Source: Bostrychus sinensis
Taxonomy: Eukaryota > Chordata > Actinopteri > Gobiiformes > Eleotridae
Assembly (NCBI GenBank): GCA_020698575.1
Contig: CM036257.1
Coordinates: forward strand, 21,219,520 to 21,283,519
Direction: 5' to 3'
Length of the DNA stretch: 64,000 bases
Positions 22,401 through 34,400 of this stretch are shown piece after piece. The notes beneath the pieces are model-generated. The model was not told where the DNA came from and searched no databases. It was given only the letters and a program-made list of their open reading frames with translations. Numbering within the stretch: the stretch's first letter is position 1; every line of letters starts with the position of its first letter. Position numbers and translations under genes: made by a program.

Positions 22401-25400
22401 GAACGGTCCCGTGTCATAGCGCTTCACTCTGTAGATAGTCAGTGTTTCGGGGAAGAGGCTGATACTGCCGTTCGACCAGATGTAGGATGATGGGGACCCA
22501 GAGGAGTGGCAGGTCAGTGTCACACTGCTGTTGAACTCCACCAGGTCTGTGGCGCTCGCACTCACTGTCACGTTAAAGACCGGGTCTGTTGAGGAGGTAC
22601 ACGTACACACAGCAGAGTACTCAAGTAAAAGTACTGTTTCTTCCGACAAAGCTACTACTACTTTTAATAATACTGCTAGTATTATTAAATCTGTACTTAG
22701 ATAAAAGAACAGTTACTTCAAATAGTAGTGAAGTGGTGAATTTAGAAAATATAGTATTTAAGTAGAAAGTTCTATTACTACTACTACTACTGTTGCTGCT
22801 GCTACTACTGCTACCCAAAATCTGGACATGTTGGGACGTTTTTTGAATTTGAATAAAATGAAAACTAAAAGACTTTCAGATTACTTGAGCCAATATTTTA
22901 TTCACAACAGAACATAGATAACATAACAAATTTTACACTTTCATGCACAAAATGAGCTCAGTTCAAATTTGATGCCTGCTAATAGTTGGGACAGGGCATG
23001 TTTACCAGGGAGTACCATCTCCTTTTTTTCAGTATGAAGACATCTGGGCATCGAGGTAATGAGTTTCTGGAGTTTTGGTGTTGAAATTTGGTCCCATTCT
23101 TGTCTGGTATAGGTCCCCAGCTGCTGAAGAGAAGCTGGGTTTTAGTGCAGATGTTGTTCTAAAACCTTTCAGCATTTATAGTTCCTTCCAAAACATGCAA
23201 GCTGCCCATCCCCTGCATATGCACTTATGCCCCCCATACCATCAGAATCTGGCTTTTGGACTGAATGCTGAGAACTCGCTGGAAGGTCTCTCTCCTCTTT
23301 AGCCTGGAGAACATGCCGTCTGTGATTTCCAAAAAGAATGTCAAATTTGGACTGGTCTGACCATAGGACACTGTCCAACTTTAAAACAGTCCATTTTAAA
23401 AGAACCTTGGCCCAGGACACGACGGCTCTCTGGACCATGTTCACATATGGCTTTCTTTTTTCATCATCATAGAGCTTTAAAGTTGGGATCAGCAGATGGC
23501 ATGGCAGACTGTGTTTACCAACAGTGGTTTCTGGAAATATTCCTGGGCCCATTTAGTAAAGCCATTGACACAATCATGCCAATGAATGATGCAGTGTCAT
23601 CTGAGGGCCCCAAGACCATGGGCATCCAATGAAAGTCTGGGGCCTTGTCCTTTACACAGAGATTTCTCCAGTTTCTCTGAAACTTTTGACGATGTTATGC
23701 TCTGTAAATGAGATTTGCAAAGCCTTTGCAGTTTGATGTTGAGGAACATGGTTTTTAAAGTGTTTCACAATTTATTTGCATCCTCTTCTACAGATTGGCG
23801 AGCCTCTGCCCATCTTTACTTCTGAGACATCCCTTTTACTGCTAATCATGTTACAGACCTGATAATAATTAACTTAAATGGTTGCTAGATATTGTCCCAG
23901 CGGAATCTTTTTAAAATTTCTTGCTTTTTCAGCCATTTGGTGCCCCTGTCCCAACTATTGTGAGACCTGTAGCAGGCATCACATTTTAAATTTGCTCATT
24001 TTGTGCACAGAAGAGTAAATTTCTCAGTGTAAAAAATTGCTATGTTGTCTGTGTTCTATTGTGAATAAAATATTGGCTCATGTGAGTTGAAAGATTTTTA
24101 GTTTTCATTTTATTCAAATTTTAAAAATGTCTCAACATTTCCGGAAACTTCCAGAACTGTACTACTACTGCTACTACTTTTATTACTGCTGCTACTACTA
24201 TTACTACTGCTTAGTTTATCACAACTGCTGCTGCTACTACTACTACCACTACTACAGCCATTAACCAGTGGTGGAAGTACATAAGTAAATGCACTAATAC
24301 TTCAACATATTATTAGTAGTAGAAATATTAGTACAACAATATTATTACTTGAGTAAAAGTAAAAAAGTATTGACTGTAAAGTGTGCTACTACTAGTATTA
24401 CAACTGCTACTACTACTACAACTATTCTTTCTACCCAACAGCCAAGTTTAAAATTTTGTTTTGTTTTGTTTACATAATTAAAAATATTACTAATAATAAA
24501 GTACATTTTTCCTCTAAATTGATGAGACATATTGTTGTTATCACTTACCCCACACCCACAGTAAAAAGCGTTTGGTTACTTGTGGACCTTCTGTCGGTGT
24601 GACGGTGACGGTGTACTGTCCAGAGTCATTCACAGTCAGGTTTCTGAGCTCCAGAGATCCAGTCGACATGAACAGTGTGATCCTGTCTTCATACTCTGGA
24701 CTAGTAACTGTTATCAGTACTTGAAGCAATTATAATACTTATATTATGTAATTTATTATAATGGCTCCAGGCTATTACTGTAAATGGTGCTGCATCCAGA
24801 GACGTGTTAAACAGCCAGGTCTCTCCAGTAAAGGATTCAGACAAACCTGAGGTCAAACCTAAAAGAGACAACAATACACAGCTAAAATATCCATATAAGC
24901 AAGAATATTACATAACCAGAGTTGGGAGAAGTACTTCAATACTATTACTACTGTTACTGCTACCCACTTTTCCACTGAGGTAAAATACTTTTACTCAAAA
25001 ACTAAAAGTACTGTTACTTCATGTATTCAGTGCAACATTTAAGTTGAAAGTACTTACTGCTACTTCGATTCTTTCTGTTACAACTATCTCTACTACAACT
25101 ACTAGAGCAGTGGTTCCAAACTTTTTTTGTCTTGTGTACCCCTGAGACACCAAGAAAAGACATTTTATACTTACTTTATTGTAAATGCTAATTCTCCTGC
25201 ATTTTTTCTTTAAACTCAAATTATACAAAAAAAATATAGTCTTTAAAATGAAAATATAAAATAGAAATATAACAGTATAAACTCCTATTACACATAGTTG
25301 TTTTACGCTATATTTTATGGCCAAAATGAACTTAAAATAATAATAAGCTTAAAATTGAATTTACCACAAAGAAAAAAATAATAACAAGCTATTATGTGTA

Positions 25401-25876
25401 TATTATCTATGTAACAAAAGAGAATATTAAAATATTTTTAGCGCCTCCTTTTCATCACTCATAAAATTTAATCGTTCAATATGAAAAGATCGCAAATATG
25501 TTTTAATCGTCCAGGAAGTAAAATATGAAATAGCTCCACGTACCCCCTGCAAAGAGCTTGTGTACCCCTAGGGGTACCCATACCCCTGGTTGAGAAACAC
25601 TGTACTAGAGAAAGTAAAAGTAGTCAACACAATTTTTTTTCTGAGTAAAAAGTGTAAAGTGTACAAAAATAATCTTTCTTCCAACAAGTTAGGTACTTCA
25701 GTATTTAGTTAACGTCCACCTCTGGTCATAGATTACACTGACAATGGTCAATCAAGTCACAAACGTGTGTGAGAACTGACATCAAATCAAATATACACAC
25801 ATTATCGCAACAAAGTCAGTTATATCTTACCTAATACTGCACTGATGATGATCGCATGCACCAGACTCCATCCCAT
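18430..25876 (-). CDS. CEACAM-like immunoglobulin-superfamily membrane glycoprotein (V-exon frameshifted)
   Basis: Exons in transcription order: 25876-25831 (signal peptide MGWSLVHAIIISAVL), 24858-24549 (V-type domain), 22585-22331, 21127-20861 and 19860-19609 (three C2-type domains), 18777-18668 (transmembrane IVGITIACLAAAGGVAAGG then YLYKK), then tail exons 18590-18562 and 18473-18430. All Ig-exon junctions are phase 1, as usual for shuffled Ig domains. Signatures include TGSLELRNLTVNDSGQYTV, VTLTCHSSGSPSSYIWSNGS and GDYICQATN, plus many NxS/T sites. Fish CEACAM-type proteins are surface adhesion or receptor molecules; the ligand is not predictable. The V exon reads to a TAG at 24711-24713 unless one base is dropped. 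As spliced, the tail ends after one lysine (TGA at 18585-18587); shifted by one base the tail exons read NDKNQENNN and SLEDNFMRIYEICS. Exact orthologue not recognised. Confidence 0.8.
18831..19505. repeat. TAC trinucleotide array in partial TAC-MITE, CEACAM-like intron
   Basis: CGGAGGTGGAAGAAGTACTA at the left is the end sequence of the TAC-array MITE family. About 18950-19490 is an imperfect ACT/TAC array with higher-order blocks containing ACTCATACTGTTACTACTGC, ending in about 14 pure CTA units. The distal inverted end is missing. Confidence 0.7.
21275..21775. mobile_element. Dispersed repeat family A, copy 1
   Basis: Shares long stretches with 33885-34365 and 61046-62024: TTGGTCACCTCTAGAACAGC, GCCATAAAGAAACAGG, GAGACCAGCAGAG, ATGAATGAGAGCAGACTGGA, TGCTTCCTGGAGTGGGCGGG and AAAGCTCAAAAAAG. 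No transposase is seen. Probably a non-autonomous DNA element. Confidence 0.65.
22605..22815. repeat. Partial TAC-MITE with ACT arrays beside Ig exon
   Basis: AGAGTACTCAAGTAAAAGTA and two short ACT arrays belong to the TAC-MITE family. The fragment begins only about 20 bases upstream of the acceptor of the second Ig exon (22585), so it lies in the polypyrimidine/branch-site zone of that exon. Confidence 0.55.
22822..24146 (-). mobile_element. Decayed Tc1/mariner-like DNA transposon with long terminal inverted repeats
   Basis: The left end (GTTGGGACGTTTTTTGAATT, then AATAAAATGAAAACTAAAAG) is the inverse of the right end near 24095-24135. The inverted similarity continues for more than 100 bases (the AATATTTTATTCACAA and AATGAGC segments). 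Minus-strand translation gives KLYDDEKRKPYVNMVQRAVV and VLWSDQSKFDILFGNHRRHV, resembling the catalytic core of Tc1-type transposases (DQSKF around the second Asp). Internal deletion and frame breaks make it dead. Confidence 0.75.
24155..24460. repeat. TAC/ACT arrays and partial TAC-MITE
   Basis: An ACT array (24158-24255) adjoins the Tc1-like right end. It is followed by CCAGTGGTGGAAGTAC (an end-like sequence) and a second array at about 24385-24425, all in the V-domain 3' intron. Confidence 0.5.
24919..25728. mobile_element. TAC-MITE split by a younger hAT insertion
   Basis: CAGAGTTGGGAGAAGTACTT at 24919 and GTCCACCTCTGG at about 25715 are the two ends of one TAC-MITE. It is interrupted by the element at 25108-25602, so the insertion order can be read directly. 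Confidence 0.65.
25108..25602. mobile_element. hAT-like element with perfect 8-bp target duplication
   Basis: Ends CAGTGGTTCCAAACTTTTTT and CCCTGGTTGAGAAACACTG. TACTAGAG flanks both sides (25100-25107 and 25603-25610). Subterminal motifs TGTGTACCCC and GTGTACCCCTAGGGG mark the same family as the element near 39114-39823. Non-coding. Confidence 0.85.
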
Positions 25877-26624
25877 TGTTCTCTAATTATTGTGTTTCTT
25901 TTGCTTCACGGTTTTCAGTAGGACAAGTACTACAGAAAGGAGCGTGCATAAGAATGTACTGCACGACATTTGTACATCCCTTATCTGCCTGTGTCATATT
26001 GTAAATGTTAATTATCTAGTTGAAGTATAAAAGTATGCGTAATCAAGGACAATATATCAATAAAGTAATGCTCTTTGAATTGGAAAGAACTTCAGATTAT
26101 GCTTTAAGTCTTTATTTTCTATAATAAAAGCTGTCTACTGGTCTGAACTTTGGCCAGTCACTGCTGACACATCTGACCATGGGCTGGAAATTTGCAGTCC
26201 CCAACCTATTTAATTTTTTTTTTACACCAAGTCCTTCATAAATACATATTAGAGAGACACAGTGGAGTGTGAATGCCTTTTGACCAGAAACACCGCACAA
26301 GAACTGCAGTTTTGGAGATCCACTCTAGTCATCTTCCTATCACTATTTGGCCCTTGACTTTCACTCAAACCCTTGCGCTCACCCATTTTTCTTGCTTCTT
26401 CTAACACAACTTTGACAGCAAAATGTTCTCTTGCTGGCTAATATGTACCCCCACCGACAGTTCATAATAGTACAGCTGATCATTGCTAGTTGCTGTGGAA
26501 AAACTCAAGTATTTATAACAACATCATGACACAAAAGACAAATTTAAAACAATGAAATATTTATTTTTATACTATCTGCATGAATAAAAATAATTTAAAA
26601 CCAAAAGTTGGGTTTATAAGTGCG

Positions 26625-27036
26625 TCATCTGTTCGCCAGGGGTCTGTAGCCCATTTCGCCCTCCAGTTGCTCTGCAGTGAGTGATCCCAATAATGGCTGA
26701 CAGTCTGGGTTAAACACAGAGTAAGCACTGAGTTCTCCAGGCTGGCGTGTCTCTGGGCTCCTCAGTCCTTCGTAGATCCAGTAGAAAAGGGAGATGACGA
26801 AGAAGGGCAAGCCAAACTCCAGTTCAACGAAAAGGCCGAGCAGAACCAGCCACAGGAGGATTTTAAGCAAAGTAAGGTTTGAAAAGACGAACCTCGAGGA
26901 CAGCCACTGACCCACAGCAGTATCCAGCAGCCAGTCGCGTTTGTCCTGCAGAAGATAAACAAATCAAACACTCGCCTCCACAGTGTTCAAGAGACACACA
27001 AATGTAGAAAATATAGGATTTATGGTGTTATAATTC

Positions 27037-27067
<31 letters not shown>

Positions 27068-28147
27068 TCCACTTTAAAATGAATCCAGTACAGTAAGTAA
27101 CAGTAAATATACACTCACCGGCCACTTTATTAGGCACACCTGTCCAACTGCTCGTTAACGCAAATTTCTAATCAGCCAATCACATGGCAGCAACTCAATG
27201 CATTTAGGCATGTAGCCATGCTGAGCCTGATAGTCTTTAATTAGTAGTATATTCCAGAGTAATTTTGGGTGAGTGGGTCAAATGACTTAAAAGCTATTGA
27301 AGAAAAACGAGAAATTTTACTGTAAAAAATTATTAAAAATCATAAAAAGCATTAAAACCCAATCTAAACTGCTGAGCTGGGGTTATATAATTATATTATA
27401 TTTGTCACTACTGTAATATGATCCCATAAGCAAAATGCTTTTTAGATAATGTATATTTTATTTTTTGCGGCATCGTTTCGTAGAGTAATTTTTTGACGGT
27501 CCCTAAATATGAACGGAAAACATTAGCCGGTGTCCTGTCGAGATGTGCTACCCGTCGAAAATGATCTATTATTAATTATCTATCTAACTATCCACTCCCT
27601 ACTATGGTTAAGGTTAGGGTGGGGGCGGGGGTTAGCGTTCCATAGAAATTGAATGGAGGTAGCTTATTTCGACAAGGCAGCACATCTCGACGGAACACCG
27701 GCACTTCTTGCTTGCACAATCCGCCTCACAGGCTTCTCGTTCGGCTCGAGTGCCACAGTTGTTCCCGGAGCGAATATCTGCTGAATGTCCAATAGCCAAC
27801 CAACTTCACCGCGGTCTGTGACCATTATTTATATTCACATGAGGATAGCAACATAAGTGCTCAAAAAAGAGAACTATTGACAAATATATAGAATATCACC
27901 TTAGATTTACTGAAATGGCATTATTTGGTAATGGCAATGAGATTTAGACGTGAAAAATACTATTCAGCGCTATCTCTACCTGCTTTGGAGAGGCTGGTGT
28001 TGGTTTGTTTTGGGTCGTCTCCTCTGGCTGTTCCTCCGTGGACTGAGCAGCAGCTGGGTCCACCGGCTCTGGAGGGACAGGCTGCTCCTTTTGGGCAGAT
28101 TTAGCCGCTTGTCTTCGAGCTCTGAACTCCGCAAGTTTCTGCTCCAT
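26625..28147 (-). CDS. saysd1: SAYSvFN domain-containing protein 1
   Basis: Two exons: 28147-27980 (56 codons, beginning MEQKLAEFRARRQAAKSAQK) and 26945-26625 (106 codons plus stop), a 162-residue protein against about 180 in mammals. The N-terminal half is charged and Pro/Glu-rich. The second exon carries a long hydrophobic hairpin (LTLLKILLWLVLLGLFVELE, then FGLPFFVISLFYWIYEGL) followed by the naming motif SAYSVFNPDC and the C-terminus AEQLEGEMGYRPLANR, all characteristic of the family. SAYSD1 is an ER membrane protein reported to act in quality control of stalled ribosomes at the translocon. The frame is intact. It is transcribed away from the C12orf57 homologue, with about 620 bases between the start codons. 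Confidence 0.95.
27030..27230. mobile_element. DNA-transposon end in saysd1 intron
   Basis: After a T-run (27038-27060) comes ACTCACCGGCCACTTTATTA followed by GGCACACCTGTCC and ATCAGCCAATCACATGGCAG, a widely dispersed vertebrate DNA-transposon terminal sequence. Only one end is clear and the family is not assigned. Confidence 0.5.
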
Positions 28148-28510
28148 TGAAAAAAACTAGAGCTAACGTTAGTCTAATTGTGAAACGTCGTAAACTTGAC
28201 AGATGGTTTGAGTGAGTATAGCTTACGTGTGGCTAAAAGCTAAGTCCGTTTCAGTTTGTTTTTTATATTATTTCCCGTCAAGCTTCGCAGCTCCTAAAAA
28301 TTATATCTTTGAGTTCGTTTACTTCAAACCGAGTGACCTTCGGTGATGTTACGAAGCCAAGAATTTCATTTTGAGTTTGTTTACCTTCTCTACTAACGTC
28401 CACGTTTGTGCGTCAGGCGGAAGTGGTGTCGTAAAGCGTTTTCTACTGTCGTGAAGAGTGATGAGCAGCAGTTCTTTTCAAACAAGCTAGGTTGTTTTGA
28501 ATCGTAGTGG
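28148..28510. promoter_or_regulatory. Bidirectional promoter between saysd1 and the C12orf57 homologue
   Basis: The saysd1 start (28147, minus) and the first non-coding exon of the plus-strand gene (donor GTAAGT at 28510) lie within about 360 bases, head to head. The interval is relatively CpG-rich with no TATA box, and includes GGCGGAAGTGG at about 28417 (ETS-like core). Confidence 0.65.
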
Positions 28511-28765
28511 TAAGTGTCTACTCTAAATTAGTTTATCCACCGAAGGTTTGAAGTTTTGATAAAGTGTATTACTCACGTTTTCAAATGAACGAGTTGTTAA
28601 AAGGTTTAATACGTACACTCGCTACTCGATGTGCAACACCTAGCAACAGCACTGGAATAGTTTGCTTTGGGCGTTAGCTATTACACTTATTACTGTGTTA
28701 TTGTCGTCATGTCACTTTGAACACTGACCTTAAGCTGTATTTTGTATTTTTTTTTTCCTTCAGCC

Positions 28766-30238
28766 ATGGCCTCAGCTCCAGCACAGCAGCCCACTCTGAC
28801 TGTCGAGCAAACCAGAGGTGAGTAGAGCTCATGGTAGCCCTAACTGGATCTGGATGTTCATATATTTTTCTATTAGATGTAGCTACTGAAAGGCCTAAGA
28901 AATCATAGTTTTGAAATTACTGACTGTATGTCAAAAGGTAGAGAGAGAGTAGTACATACTGTATGCCACAACAATTCTCAAACTGTGGTACGCAGGCTTC
29001 TTCTGGTTAGTTTAATGTAGAGCCAGTTTTAGTCCTGATTTAGTCGTCTGGTTGGGATGTGTAGACCACCTGGTCTGGTTTAGGCCTAGTTTATTTCTGT
29101 CTTAGTTCTAGTTTAGTCATTGTTTAGTCCTGAGTATGTCCTGGTTCAGCTCTGTCCAAGCACTGGTTTAGACCTGGTTTTGTAATTGTTTAGTCCAGTT
29201 TTAGACCACTTCTATTTCAGGTTTGGTGTTACTTTTGACACCGTTTTGTCCTTATATTGTATGCTCATTTTAGTCCATTAAAGATGGTACTTTGTGCAAA
29301 AAGTTTAAGAAACAGAGTTGTAATATTTATCTTAGTCTGCTTCTTTTACAAAAAAAAAAATAAATAAAAATACTGATGTAGTTATAAATTACAATATTAC
29401 AGCATAGTCCAAAGTGCAAGCATGTCACAGTGAAAGAAAGGGTGTCACACGTATTGTGTGATAAAGGAGTACCAGCAAAAATGAATGTAAAGTTGAAGAA
29501 TGTGGGGGGACCAGTTATGTTATAAGATGGTGAGATTCTTTATGGGCGGGACAGCTCATATTAGAGCTGGAGATAGTCAGAGAGGCCAGACTGAAATGGT
29601 TTGGACAAGTACAGAGGAGGAATAGTAAAAGAAGACATGAAGTTAGTTGGCGAGAGAGAAGAGGATAGGGATTTGTATTTTAGTTCATGTAAATTTATTA
29701 GCCATTATACTGATGCTAAAACAAAAGTGTGGTTTAGTTGTTCTGTTGGTGATCTGATTTAACTCACTTCTAATTTTTTTTATGTCCCAGTGGTGTTGAG
29801 TGAAGTTATCCAGGCTTTCTCTGTCCCGGAGAATGCAGCCCGAATGGACGAGGCGAGAGAGAGTGCGTGCAACGACATGGGGAAGATGCTGCAGCTCGTG
29901 CTCCCAGTGGCAACACAGATTCAGCAGGAGGTTATCAAAGCATACGGTTTCAACAATGAGGGAGAAGGTGAGACCACTTTGTAGATTAGTGCATCATTTT
30001 CATTATTAGTTCTGTGCCCATATATGAACTGTAGAAACATTATATTCAACTTACAATTATTTTTCTTGATTTATTTCTTCACTGTGGCTGTCTTTCAGGT
30101 GTCCTTAAATTTGCCAGACTGGTGAAGATGTACGAAACACAGGATCCTGAGATTGCAGCAATGTCAGCCAAATTAAAGTCTCTGCTCCTCCCTCCGCTTT
30201 CAACACCACCTATAGGAGGCGCTATTCCTGCTTCATAG
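28766..30238 (+). CDS. c12orf57: C12orf57 (GRCC10) homologue
   Basis: Three coding exons, 28766-28817, 29791-29967 and 30099-30238, give 122 residues against 126 in human. A 5' non-coding exon ending at 28509 splices to the exon starting at 28764, two bases before the ATG. The protein is close to the mammalian one: VVLSEVIQAFSVPENAARMD, ACNDMGKMLQLVLPVATQIQ, QEVIKAYGFNNEGEGVLKFA and LVKMYETQDPEIAAMS. Human loss-of-function variants cause a brain and eye malformation syndrome (Temtamy); the molecular role is poorly defined. The frame is intact, all introns are GT-AG, and a likely poly(A) signal ATTAAA lies at about 30541. Confidence 0.95.
28818..29790. repeat. Intron 1 of the C12orf57 homologue with GGTTTAG-type minisatellite
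   Basis: About 29030-29240 holds imperfect units such as CTGGTTTAGACCTGGTTTTG and TTTAGTCCTG, the same motif as the larger array at 39150-39720. The rest is unremarkable intron. Confidence 0.5.
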
Positions 30239-31403
30239 ACATTCTCTTTGGAGGCTGCAGCAACTGCAAAATAGTCATCCTATGCTCTGTATTAACCACC
30301 CACATCATGTCTATTATTTAGTGCTTTTTACCAGTTTTATCAACATCAAGAGACGCCTTTGTTTTTTTAGTTCAACATCGTATGGTTTTGTATTTCTTGC
30401 AAAGTGTTAAATTATTTCTTTTTAATGTCAAATATTTATTTACTTTTGACAAATGTCATTTTTTATGTCTCACATTTCCATTGTCATCTTTTATACCATT
30501 TTATATGCTGTCATGAATCAAAGCAAACTTATTGTTGTATTATTAAATTTAACTTTTTGTGAATTGAGTTTTGTTTAAATTAAGAAAGGGTTAATTATTT
30601 TCATTTAAATCAGACAATGTAGAAGTTTTCTTTTTTACCTTTACATGCTTCAATTGGCAAAAGGCATCTTCCTCCGAGCGTCTAGTTAAAAAAATAACAT
30701 CTATATTGTTTGTCTGATATAAATGAATACAATAATAAACCAAAATGACAAAATACACGCACTAAACCTAAAGGGTTAAATATTTATGGTGATAACTTTA
30801 TTATTGCAGTAAGGCTTAGGCAACCACGATAAATAGGTCTCAATTAAAAATACTTATTTACACACATTTACAAACATATACAAACAATAGAAGTTAAAAC
30901 ATAAAAATATAAGTATTTGGCTTTATAAGGTATGTGGCTGTCAGGATGGAAGTCTCTGGACATTTACTGTAGTTATTCACATTTAAAACATTTCCCAAAA
31001 TAAATAAGTGCCTAGATCCTGATAAGCTTATAAATTAATTATAAAGTGCTCAATCTTAAAGCAAGAAAACAGTGCAAAACAGTGCAAACATTACCCAGCC
31101 GTGATCAATGTAACAAAAACATGTAAGTGTAGATTTTGAGGAGGGTTTAGTCTCCATCAATCAATATCCAATGTTTTATAACTTTCCAAACCTGTGTCTT
31201 GTGCAAAGTCACCAAACAGCCTATGTATCCAGTGTTACTGCTGAGTTTGTAGGAATATAAAAGTATCATCCTCCAACCTCATCATAATTTAGGGACATTT
31301 GTGCAAGGAATTAATGAACATTGTATGTCATAGTATTGACTGTTGTGATAGCCTTTTGTTTGTTTCAATCACATCAATGTAAAAACAGAAACATGGGAAC
31401 TCC
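30239..31403. other. AT-rich intergenic DNA between convergent 3' ends
   Basis: Contains the 3' UTR of the plus-strand gene and then AT-rich sequence, probably the 3' UTR of the minus-strand cytospin-like gene. No exon or RNA gene seen. Confidence 0.5.
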
Positions 31404-34400
31404 TCACATCTCAAAATGACGAAACACGCTCTCAACGTAACTCAGCACCCTCTGCCAGTCCGGTCCATCCACCTTCAGCATGTCCTCCACTGTCTGCAAA
31501 GAGCATTTAAAGAAGGCATTTTAATATGGGGACACACTGTGGTGACCATGGCTTTTCTGACATAAGATTACTCTGATGTTCTGAGGCATTTAGCAAAAGC
31601 TGAGTTACCAGTGTGGTAGGAATTCCTATAGTCTCTCCTGTCTTAAAAGCAAGGTCCAGATTGCCGCTCTGCAAAAACAGTTCAAAATAACTTAATTTTA
31701 CTTACTCCTGTTAGAGGTCACAGCTGTAGCCTATCCTAGCAGCTATGGGCCTTAGGCAGGAGTTAGTCACAGGGCTGACACTTGGAAACATACAATTACA
31801 GACAACCATTCACTCTCACATTCATTTACTATTTAGATTCATCAATTCACCTACACATGTCTGTCTTTGGATAATGGGAGGAAGCCAGAGAACCCAGAGC
31901 AGAACATGACTCAGGTTGAGAGTTGGGAACAAACTCCTTGCTGAGAGAAACTGCTTTGTACCCGCTAGTACTAACATTTATTCAAGAACTGTTTATTTTC
32001 TTCGGACAGACAGGTCATTAAAGGTTTTATTGTAAGATGAATTATAAAAGTGATATATGAAGTTATTTTTACATGGGTCTGAATCATTTGAGAACAGTTG
32101 TAATGTGTGTTACCTTGTTTTCTGGTTTGAGCACGTCAAAGGGGATGGCTCCAGGTAAATATGTGTGATATAAAGCACAAAAAGCCAAGCCATCCTCCCA
32201 GCTGCTGCTGAAGTTGGTTATATCAATATTCTGCCACCAGAAAAAAAACAAAACAAAACATTAGGCTGATTATACACCGTTTCCTTAAATAACATTATAA
32301 AGTATTTAATCACAAATTTATTTCAATTTATCTGCAGACAACACTGAAAGTAATGTCACTGACCTCATAACCTTGTGTTCGTTCTTGGCACCAGCGCAGT
32401 AGAGAGTTTCGTCTGGAGCCACCATGACGCCGCAGCAGGGCACTGAAACCATCTTGAGGTCTGAGAAAAACAAGGTCACAACTTTTAATGTTTAAAATTT
32501 ATGAGGACTAAGGAAAGTACTTTATTTATTATGACATTTTGGTGCTAAAATAGGCCAGTAAAATAAATAGCTCAAGACTGCTTACTTAATACAATCTGAA
32601 TCCTCTTCCTGTTTTCCTGAAATTGACACAAAGGTTTGTTGTAGAGTTAAGAGTGATGAGCAGACCATAATACTCCCAGTGCTGGTACCTGTGTAAAAGC
32701 TGGACCAGCTGTCCTGTCGCTGTAAAACTCGGTCCATCCTTCTTCCTTTGGTTTCCTCTTTCTGAAGTTTGACAGACATGTTAAAATGACGATTATACAA
32801 CCTCTCCCATATTTTTTCCAAATCCTTTACCTTGCAAAGAGGCAATGTTGTGCTTGTGTTTACTGGGGCCTCATTTTGCCTGGGAGCCTCCGCGAGCAGA
32901 GGTAGACGAGAAAGACTCCTAGAAATCAAAGGTTTTCATGATGAATAATCTTATCAAGGGGAGACACTGAATATTTTCTGCGCTAAAGACGCACCAGGAT
33001 CTTTCCGACATCATCACAATCCTCTTTGAATCCTTCAGGACATTGACCCTTTCCTTTTTCTTCTCCAGAGCCGCCAACCTGCGAAGGTAGCACTCAGCCA
33101 CTCCTTTCCCAGTCAAACCTGTTTCATTTAAGTTCTCAGGATTTTCAGCCACATCACCGTCTTGTAACATTTGGTTTCCTTCATTATCCTTTGTAGCTCC
33201 TGCTTCTTGCTCCTCTGTGTCCTTCACTGCCTTCTCCTCAGAGTCCTGGCTCTCTGACTTACTGACACTTACTCGTGTGTCTTTTGCCGCTTGTTGCTTC
33301 TGCAGAGCGAGGTCTATGAGTTTGCGGCAGGCCTCTCTGTGCTCAGCTCTGAGGTTTTCCAGCTCTCTGTCCTTGGCCTGTTCCCTGGTTAAGGCCTGGT
33401 CCAGCTGCTCCTCTAGGGCCTCGTATTTCTCCTGCAGTGAGTCCAGAGCCTGCTCCGACTCCAGTCTCACTCTGTCGGCTACAGACACCGCCACCTGCAG
33501 GTCACCTTGGAACTGCTGCCAGTCCTCCCGCTCTGTCTATACCGGGAAAGACAGACACATAACAGTTACATACATTACCAACATAAAGTCACATTTGGAC
33601 TATGATATGATGCTAGGATTAAACTTGATTCTCTTGGACAATGCTATAAATTCAGAAGTTTTGTACTGTATTTTTCCAAACTAAAAATGTTAACTCTAAA
33701 TCCAGAACAATGTTTAGAGCAATACTAAGTAACCTTTAGACTGTGTGCAAACTGCACATGGAATATGTCTATAACATAAACAAAGTGTTTAACAAGCTCT
33801 GTCACTGCATTATCTGGATGCTCTGGGTCTATGAAATGTAACTTTTAGAATTGAACTAGAAATAAATATCCATTTATTTATATTCTTTAACCAGTCTTGG
33901 TCACCTCTAGAACAGCACTGTTTTTTTTTTTTTTTTACAACATTTAAAAACATTATCTGACTAAAAGAAAGCAAATCCACCAATTACACTTTACTACTGC
34001 CATAAAGAAACAGGTGAAGAGACCAGCAGAGGGCAGCAGAGTGCAGAGCTGTTAACATAAGCGTCAACAAACAAAATGAAAAATAGCTCTGAGGAATCAG
34101 TGGAAACAGAGCTGTATGAATTTTTTTGGATAAATGAATGAGAGCAGACTGGATGTAGAGGGCTTGCTGATTGGTCAGTGCTTCCTGGAGTGGGCGGGGG
34201 TTCATGCAATTGAGCGTTGTGAGGCCTCAAAAAACAGCACCAGAAACTACAAGATTACTCAAACAGGCATGAATGAAACAAAACAACTCCTGGTAAGTTT
34301 TTGATGAGGGAACAACATTATAACCTGAGGGGGAAGCATTAAAAAAGTAGATTTTCCATGATATAGTCCCTTAACCAGGTTTCAAATGGACATGTTTTCC

